From: Corbicula japonica
Taxonomy: Eukaryota > Mollusca > Bivalvia > Venerida > Cyrenidae
Assembly: GCA_038501625.1 (NCBI GenBank)
Contig: JAZAYU010000012.1
Location: forward strand, 9,734,001-9,798,000
Direction: 5' to 3'
Length of the DNA stretch: 64,000 nucleotides
The translations under genes were made by a program, and so were the position numbers. This document shows, piece by piece, positions 63,401-64,000 of this stretch (positions are counted from its first letter, which is position 1; each line of letters opens with the position of its first letter). The notes under the pieces are model-generated. The model saw only the letters and a list, made by a program, of their open reading frames with translations, ran no database searches and was not told the DNA's origin.

Positions 63401-63534
63401 CATGATATGTAAAACATGCCATTTAACGATCTCGCTTTTGTTAATTAAAAAATGGGAAAACGAAGAAAAAACCTACCTTGTCCAAAATAAATAAAGTTTA
63501 CAGTAATTAAACTGAAAAATAATTTTGCATCCAT
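21256..63534 (-). CDS. Secreted protein with five SRCR domains and a C-terminal ZP domain (20 exons, DMBT1-like architecture)
   Basis: Twenty exons were joined on the minus strand by GT-AG sites with compatible phases; they total 2955 nt, which is 984 residues plus a stop. Residues 1-19 are a signal peptide, 20-65 a Cys-containing N-terminal segment, SRCR domains lie at about 68-170, 212-311, 342-443, 475-576 and 602-708, and a ZP domain at about 712-966, followed by an 18-residue tail. SRCR hallmarks are visible in every copy: WGTVC or WGTIC, VICRMLG or VICKMLG, and a final GHxEDAxVxC-like stretch. SRCR domains bind ligands or microbes and ZP domains polymerise extracellularly in known families; secretion and an immune, mucosal or matrix role are inferred. 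No transmembrane or GPI segment follows the ZP domain. Introns range from under 500 bp to 13 kb and are full of transposons. A DMBT1-like name reflects architecture only, not orthology. Confidence 0.9.
21551..21655 (+). repeat. Dispersed repeat family A copy in intron 19
   Basis: A diverged copy with AAAGCTACCGCATATAAC and TTTGATTGAGCCTGTTCATG, between the last two exons of the SRCR/ZP gene. Confidence 0.55.
21991..22258 (-). CDS. SRCR/ZP gene exon 19: start of ZP-C
   Basis: Encodes [26 protein letters not shown] and [10 protein letters not shown], typical of the ZP-C module, ending YYLIRNG at a GTATGC donor in phase 2. Translating past the donor soon meets a stop, and joining exon 20 restores the conserved NGC. 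Confidence 0.9.
22343..22486. mobile_element. 144-bp palindromic MITE-like hairpin in intron 18
   Basis: The ends are GCCCAAGATCATAAAACTAA and its reverse complement. The centre is GCGACTGGTCGC, flanked by an exact inverted pair GATTGGCTGAAATG / CATTTCAGCCAATC. It lies between the two exons that encode ZP-N and ZP-C. No clear target duplication. Confidence 0.75.
22757..22892 (-). CDS. SRCR/ZP gene exon 18: end of ZP-N
   Basis: Encodes [14 protein letters not shown], then [21 protein letters not shown] is the fourth ZP-N cysteine. NWT and NET are possible N-glycosylation sites. Acceptor TGACAG, donor GTATTC, phase 1. Confidence 0.88.
22915..23105 (+). repeat. Dispersed repeat family A copy in intron 17
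   Basis: The longest copy with the 7700 one: CACCGAGCACGAC, GATTGAGCCTGTTCATGG, CGCCTAGCCCC and TTTTGATCCATCCCAAA line up in the same order. It abuts exon 18. Confidence 0.6.
23575..23660 (-). repeat. Dispersed repeat family A fragment (inverted) in intron 17
   Basis: On the minus strand it reads the GAAAGCC and TGCAGG...TTGATTGAGC phrases of family A, decayed and without the 3' part. Confidence 0.4.
23820..24022 (-). CDS. SRCR/ZP gene exon 17: ZP domain, first part of ZP-N
   Basis: Encodes the start of the ZP-N module with cysteines in [18 protein letters not shown] and LRECLTS. Acceptor TTTAG, donor GTAACA, exit in phase 0. The exon follows SRCR5 directly with almost no linker (VDCNSPRL). 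Confidence 0.86.
24965..25134 (-). CDS. SRCR/ZP gene exon 16: SRCR5 C-terminal half
   Basis: Encodes [27 protein letters not shown] and [10 protein letters not shown]. Here the position held by the extra cysteine in SRCR1-4 is the usual GGGP, so the domain has the standard six cysteines. Acceptor TTTACAG, donor GTACGT, phase 1. Confidence 0.9.
26247..26310 (-). repeat. tRNA-like dispersed repeat copy in intron 15
   Basis: GGGAGCGAACCCGCAGCGTC and CGATAGCGCCTAGCC match the copy near 10105 and the inverted copy near 62590. It lies close to exon 15 of the SRCR/ZP gene. Confidence 0.5.
26428..26584 (-). CDS. SRCR/ZP gene exon 15: SRCR5 N-terminal half
   Basis: Encodes [26 protein letters not shown] and [12 protein letters not shown]. 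This is the longest of the SRCR N-half exons and the most divergent in sequence. Acceptor ATTAG, donor GTAAAC, phase 2. Confidence 0.88.
26873..27062. repeat. Tandem duplication, ~105-bp unit, in intron 14
   Basis: GTTTGGAAGAGAA, ATCA(C/A)TGG, CAATTTAGAGCAACC-like and TTATTTTACGCT blocks occur twice (from 26874 and 26979), each followed by a TAATAATTATAATAAA tract. Confidence 0.8.
27368..27436 (-). CDS. SRCR/ZP gene exon 14: Cys-free linker before SRCR5
   Basis: A 23-codon phase 1-1 exon encoding [19 protein letters not shown] and TTR. It is the only inter-SRCR linker without a cysteine. Acceptor GATAG, donor GTAATT. Composition suggests an O-glycosylated spacer. Confidence 0.8.
28299..28462 (-). 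CDS. SRCR/ZP gene exon 13: SRCR4 C-terminal half
   Basis: Encodes [29 protein letters not shown] and [10 protein letters not shown], with the extra GSGC cysteine. Acceptor TTTTAG, donor GTATGC, exit in phase 1. Confidence 0.9.
29501..29579. repeat. Palindrome, first of an adjacent pair
   Basis: The arm AAAAGAAATTAGATACGCAA pairs imperfectly with its mirror near 29560-29578 around an AT loop. It is a diverged copy of the palindrome that follows at 29594. Confidence 0.65.
29594..29674. repeat. Palindrome, second of an adjacent pair
   Basis: Arms containing AGAAATTAGAAACGCAACTT and its exact reverse complement flank a short loop; the pairing is near perfect, better than in the neighbouring copy. 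It lies 44 bp from the donor of exon 12. Confidence 0.75.
29718..29865 (-). CDS. SRCR/ZP gene exon 12: SRCR4 N-terminal half
   Basis: Encodes [27 protein letters not shown] and VICKMLGYR. Same length (148 bp) and same phases as exon 9, with long runs of identical bases. Acceptor TTTAAG, donor GTCAGT. Two short palindromes lie in the intron just downstream. Confidence 0.9.
30130..30255 (+). repeat. Dispersed repeat family A copy in intron 11
   Basis: ACTGCAGGCTTGGTTTGAAA, GAGCC and GGTTGAGCGCTACTCAGT match the family in order but are diverged. A fragment with CGAACACGAC follows near 30395. Confidence 0.45.
30575..30658 (-). CDS. SRCR/ZP gene exon 11: Ser/Thr linker before SRCR4
   Basis: A 28-codon phase 1-1 exon encoding [19 protein letters not shown] and then SSSSWVST. 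It repeats the THC...W pattern of exons 5 and 8. Acceptor CTTTTCAG and donor GTAGTT. Confidence 0.8.
31050..31300 (+). repeat. Dispersed repeat family B copy in intron 10
   Basis: The best preserved copy: CAGGAATTGCCACATCCAGC, CCACAAACAATTAAAG, GGTTACTACCTTGGAACGGT, CAGTGGCAAAAC and GGGCTTAAACCAG. A second, inverted fragment with CCACTGACCTTTCCAAG lies at about 31420-31490. Confidence 0.65.
32108..32274 (-). CDS. SRCR/ZP gene exon 10: SRCR3 C-terminal half
   Basis: Encodes [29 protein letters not shown] and [10 protein letters not shown]. The extra GSGC cysteine is present, and Asn replaces the usual Glu of the terminal ED pair. Acceptor TTATAG, donor GTATGT, phase 1. It lies about 13 kb from the exon encoding the first half of the same domain. 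Confidence 0.87.
35030..36560. repeat. CG-rich dispersed repeat (CTGCCACCGGCCGAT-type), interrupted
   Basis: Many variants of CTGCCACCGGCCGATTTT occur in both orientations at 35030-35350 and 36110-36560, far richer in CpG than the surroundings. The two blocks are separated by an AT-rich insertion containing a palindrome. Probably a transposable element with inverted internal repeats; class unknown. Confidence 0.6.
35485..35655. mobile_element. 171-bp palindromic (MITE-like) element
   Basis: Both ends read CAGTTATTTCATATG inwards and the arms fold onto each other around 35570, sharing GGGGATAGTGTTTTGAACTG. It can form one long hairpin. A further inverted pair (ATTACCTGAT near 35659 and ATCAGGTAAT near 36074) suggests a larger host insertion that ends near 36090. 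Confidence 0.7.
37850..37945. repeat. GC-rich block with three consecutive hairpins
   Basis: In AT-rich surroundings, three short stem-loops follow each other: GGGGGCC...GGGCCCCC, CCAGGGC-AAA-GCCCTGG (37889-37905, perfect) and GGGGG-TCGAA-GCCCCC. Both strands are open here only because the block is low in A/T; no gene is called. Confidence 0.65.
38590..40150. repeat. Tandem array, ~300-bp units made of two ~150-bp halves
   Basis: The phrase CTTGAAAACTGTTGACGTAG recurs at intervals of 300-302 bp (near 39231, 39531, 39831 and 40133 with minor variants). Within each unit two related halves share blocks such as TAATGGACTGATCCACA and ATTTTGTTGAAT. About five units are present and the left ones are most diverged. 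No coding potential is seen. Confidence 0.85.
40159..40221 (+). repeat. (CCAA)n microsatellite
   Basis: About 15 uninterrupted copies of CCAA directly follow the tandem array, with ACAGACCGA before and CGGATGATGACTCC after. Confidence 0.95.
41305..45426. mobile_element. 4.1-kb foldback (long inverted repeat) element in intron 9
   Basis: The left arm (41305-42480) and right arm (about 44150-45426) are reverse complements at roughly 90% by eye; the right arm has an extra block of about 110 bp near 45181-45295. The outer ends read GTTAAGCTCGTC. The 1.7-kb centre has no coding region but contains a smaller inverted pair (42921-42960 and 43337-43376). No clear target duplication was found. Its right end lies six bases inside the intron from exon 9. 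Confidence 0.8.
45433..45580 (-). CDS. SRCR/ZP gene exon 9: SRCR3 N-terminal half
   Basis: Encodes [27 protein letters not shown] and VICRMLGHR. It is nearly the same as exon 12, which points to a recent cassette duplication. The donor is GTTAAT, weak compared with the GTCAGT of exon 12, and a large foldback element starts only six bases into the intron. Confidence 0.87.
45994..46071 (-). CDS. SRCR/ZP gene exon 8: Thr/Pro linker before SRCR3
   Basis: A 26-codon phase 1-1 linker exon: [17 protein letters not shown] followed by SQPSWLST. The THC...W motif recurs in exons 5 and 11. Acceptor ATAACAG and donor GTATGT. Confidence 0.82.
46891..51162. mobile_element. Non-autonomous DNA transposon with 40+ bp perfect TIRs and 5-bp target duplication
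   Basis: The first 40 bases (starting CAAGGGGTCTAACCT) are exactly the reverse complement of 51123-51162. AGGGG flanks both ends (46886-46890 and 51163-51167). If the nested TTAA element is removed, the terminal repeats continue for about eight more bases. The body (48914-51122) is AT-rich with no recognisable transposase. The superfamily was not identified: the 5-bp duplication and the TIR start do not match the common TIR families I can recall. Confidence 0.8.
46930..48909. mobile_element. TTAA-flanked foldback element nested in the TIR of another transposon
   Basis: Inverted arms of about 420 bp (46930-47350 and 48490-48909) start GACGGCCATTTCATGGAG and are nearly identical. TTAA stands at both ends (46926-46929 and 48910-48913). 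Excising the insert leaves CTTTAAGGACTATGT, which matches the opposite TIR of the host element exactly, so TTAA is the target duplication. Each arm carries internal copies of an ATTTCATGGAGAAC motif. TTAA targeting is used by piggyBac and Kolobok elements; the TIR start is not the usual piggyBac one. Confidence 0.8.
51790..54960 (-). mobile_element. Decayed, 5'-truncated non-LTR (LINE) retrotransposon
   Basis: Reading on the minus strand: the C-terminal part of an APE-type endonuclease ([19 protein letters not shown]) at about 54957-54640, a basic connector ([10 protein letters not shown]), reverse transcriptase with [39 protein letters not shown] and the YADDT catalytic box, then a long C-terminal region ending with a CX2C...HX4C knuckle (CQLC, HYVLIC). 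The frame changes near 53940, 53650, 53425 and 52940, so it is inactive. The 5' half of the endonuclease is missing and no ORF1 is seen. The 3' end is approximate. It lies in intron 7 of the SRCR/ZP gene, in the same orientation. Confidence 0.88.
52024..54422 (-). pseudogene. LINE reverse transcriptase and C-terminal region, frameshifted
   Basis: Open stretches at 54422-54117, 53880-53635, 53669-53424, 53427-52960 and 52923-52024 belong to one polyprotein in shifting frames. RT motifs including YADDT are intact as residues, but several frameshifts and an in-frame stop near 52960 prevent a continuous product. The last block (299 codons) includes [10 protein letters not shown] and the zinc-knuckle motif common in CR1/L2/Jockey/I-type LINEs; the clade was not assigned. 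Confidence 0.85.
55941..56107 (-). CDS. SRCR/ZP gene exon 7: SRCR2 C-terminal half
   Basis: Encodes [19 protein letters not shown] followed by LQC, ASC, SHNC and [10 protein letters not shown]. It has the extra GSGC cysteine. Acceptor AATAG, consensus donor GTAAGT, phase 1. It is followed by intron 7 (about 9.9 kb), which is mostly transposons. Confidence 0.9.
56531..56675 (-). CDS. SRCR/ZP gene exon 6: SRCR2 N-terminal half
   Basis: Encodes [27 protein letters not shown] and VICRMLGF. The acceptor is CTCAG and the donor GTACGA, which departs from consensus at +5/+6; the phase-2 exit is required to join exon 7. Confidence 0.86.
56873..56980 (-). CDS. SRCR/ZP gene exon 5: Thr-rich linker before SRCR2
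   Basis: A 36-codon phase 1-1 exon rich in Thr ([14 protein letters not shown]) with a single Cys followed by NNWSATYP, where NWS is a potential N-glycosylation site. The acceptor is TTCACAG and the donor GTATGG. Probably O-glycosylated, as mucin-like linkers of this composition usually are. Confidence 0.82.
57510..57691 (-). CDS. SRCR/ZP gene exon 4: SRCR1 C-terminal half
   Basis: Encodes [19 protein letters not shown], then LEC, ALC, HHGC and a terminal HHEDAGVSC, the usual C-half of an SRCR. The GSGC cysteine sits where most SRCR domains carry GTGP, making seven cysteines in this domain. The exon runs on into a DPLTTE linker and ends at a GTACAA donor in phase 1. Confidence 0.88.
59017..59158 (-). 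CDS. SRCR/ZP gene exon 3: SRCR1 N-terminal half
   Basis: Encodes VTPVRLNGG, the conserved [14 protein letters not shown] and VICRMLGF of an SRCR domain. It is bounded by a TCAG acceptor and a GTATAG donor, entering in phase 1 and leaving in phase 2, so the domain is split just after the second cysteine motif. Confidence 0.88.
59815..59905 (-). repeat. Dispersed repeat family A copy (inverted) in intron 2
   Basis: The plus strand reads CATGAACAGGCTCGATCAAG and GTGGCTTTCAGTCCC, the complement of the family A core. It lies 140 bp from exon 2. Confidence 0.55.
59954..59985. repeat. (CAT)n microsatellite in intron 2
   Basis: About eight CAT units with one CAA, 60 bp from the exon 2 donor. Confidence 0.85.
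60046..60183 (-). CDS. SRCR/ZP gene exon 2: N-terminal Cys-containing segment
   Basis: The exon begins after a T-rich tract and AAG acceptor, in phase 1, and ends at a GTTTGG donor. It encodes a 46-residue segment with two cysteines (TCFTSS and SYCKNL), an aromatic patch DYWWLY and a Thr/Ser tail leading into SRCR1. It is the longest linker-type exon of the gene. A closer AG at 60159-60160 would give the wrong frame, so the upstream acceptor was chosen. Confidence 0.7.
60390..61330 (+). repeat. Cluster of three family B copies in intron 1
   Basis: Successive copies start near 60400, 60680 and 61040, each with a CAGGAATTGCC- or TGCATAAAG-like start and a CACCACAAAC middle. Two retain the GGTTACC/GAAC...CAGTGCCA region and the CCAACC...CACATGCCC tail. 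Confidence 0.55.
62585..62655 (+). repeat. tRNA-like dispersed repeat copy in intron 1
   Basis: CGCCTGATGGTTAGG followed by GTTCGCTCCCAGGTAGAGGC is the plus-strand version of the copies near 10105 and 26247. Confidence 0.5.
63477..63534 (-). CDS. SRCR/ZP gene exon 1: start codon and signal peptide
   Basis: The exon reads [19 protein letters not shown] and ends after one extra base at a GTAGGT donor (phase 1). The hydrophobic core with a short charged start is a typical secretory signal. The ATG has A at -3 and G at +4. The phase-1 end joins exon 2 to give GQVTCFT. Chosen as the start because it is the only signal-peptide exon upstream and it restores a whole-gene frame. Confidence 0.8.
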
Positions 63535-63719
63535 ATTTGAAATTAAAGTCCAATACACTCATACAAGTAGTAATTGCGTATGACGGAGAGTATACATGTG
63601 GATATCGATAACGTATCATAACATGTTCAAACATTTGTTATAATTATCATCCGTTTATCAACCAGTCAGTAAAAATAAAAGTATTTGTATTAGTTTAATA
63701 ATTAAGGGAACTTTTGCTA

Positions 63720-63727
63720 CTTATATA
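63720..63727 (-). promoter_or_regulatory. Possible TATA box of the SRCR/ZP gene
   Basis: TATATAAG on the minus strand, about 186 bp upstream of the ATG. It would place transcription start near 63690 and a 5' UTR of roughly 160 bp. In AT-rich DNA such a match can occur by chance, and a non-coding first exon cannot be excluded. Confidence 0.25.
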
Positions 63728-64000
63728 ATAACTATTTGTAAGATATTCAAAACGTAAAAAAAAAAACAAACCGTGACAGAAACAATTGTTGACGGAGCCG
63801 TATTCAACCAATACAAGTTACTGTTCCGTTGTTGAAACAAGAGTTTAACACAGGCAAAGCATAATCAATATACAATAACCTGTTCATAGTTACTTTACTA
63901 TTTTTCATTATGACATTCCGTCCTACGACCTTTATTAAAAAAAATTAACTATTCGATAATATCAAAATGTTAGAATGATAACAAATGTTCACAAAATTTT

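Larger units (their letters stand above)
60184..63476. other. Intron 1 of the SRCR/ZP gene (3.3 kb)
   Basis: Contains three family B copies and one tRNA-like copy. 61340-62580 and 62660-63470 hold nothing recognised; a 75-codon AT-rich open frame at 63107-63334 lacks splice-compatible support. Confidence 0.65.

Overview
The window is AT-rich, intron-rich animal DNA dominated by transposable elements, simple repeats and palindromes. The one clear gene is a secreted multi-SRCR/ZP protein split into many short GT-AG exons. Heavily expanded SRCR genes, CG-rich dispersed repeats and tandem-core elements ending in a tetranucleotide microsatellite suggest a marine invertebrate, most likely a bivalve mollusc. 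This is inference; no species is assigned.

The main result is a complete 20-exon gene on the minus strand, from an ATG at 63534 to a stop at 21256. All 19 introns are GT-AG, every exon junction keeps frame, and the exons sum to 2955 nt (984 residues plus stop). The predicted protein has a signal peptide, a Cys-containing N-terminal segment, five SRCR domains separated by Thr/Ser/Pro-rich linkers, and a C-terminal ZP domain with ten cysteines, then a short tail with no membrane segment. The architecture resembles DMBT1/gp340-type proteins. Each SRCR is encoded by two exons split by a phase-2 intron, and every linker and SRCR unit is bounded by phase-1 introns. SRCR1 to SRCR4 each have a seventh cysteine and each is preceded by a Cys-containing linker. 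SRCR5 lacks the extra Cys and its linker lacks Cys too.

Layout: 1-13613 holds no recognisable complete gene; it contains dispersed repeats, tRNA-like sequences and a 322-bp piggyBac-type MITE (10464-10785). 13614-13737 (minus) is a candidate first exon with signal peptide for a second gene running leftwards. 13738-21255 is intergenic with large microsatellites (15.3-16.0 kb, 18.5-18.9 kb) and tandem duplications. 21256-63534 is the SRCR/ZP gene. Its intron 9 (32275-45432) interrupts SRCR3 and contains a CG-rich repeat with a nested palindrome, a ~300-bp tandem-repeat element ending in (CCAA)n, and a 4.1-kb foldback element that ends 6 bp from the exon 9 donor. Its intron 7 (46072-55940) contains a TIR transposon with an intact 5-bp target duplication, a TTAA-flanked foldback element inserted inside that transposon's own terminal repeat, and a decayed non-LTR retrotransposon. 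63535-64000 is the 5' flank with a weak TATA-like box.

There are no rRNA genes, CRISPR arrays or prokaryotic features. All exon calls come from reading splice sites and frames by hand; transcript data would settle them.
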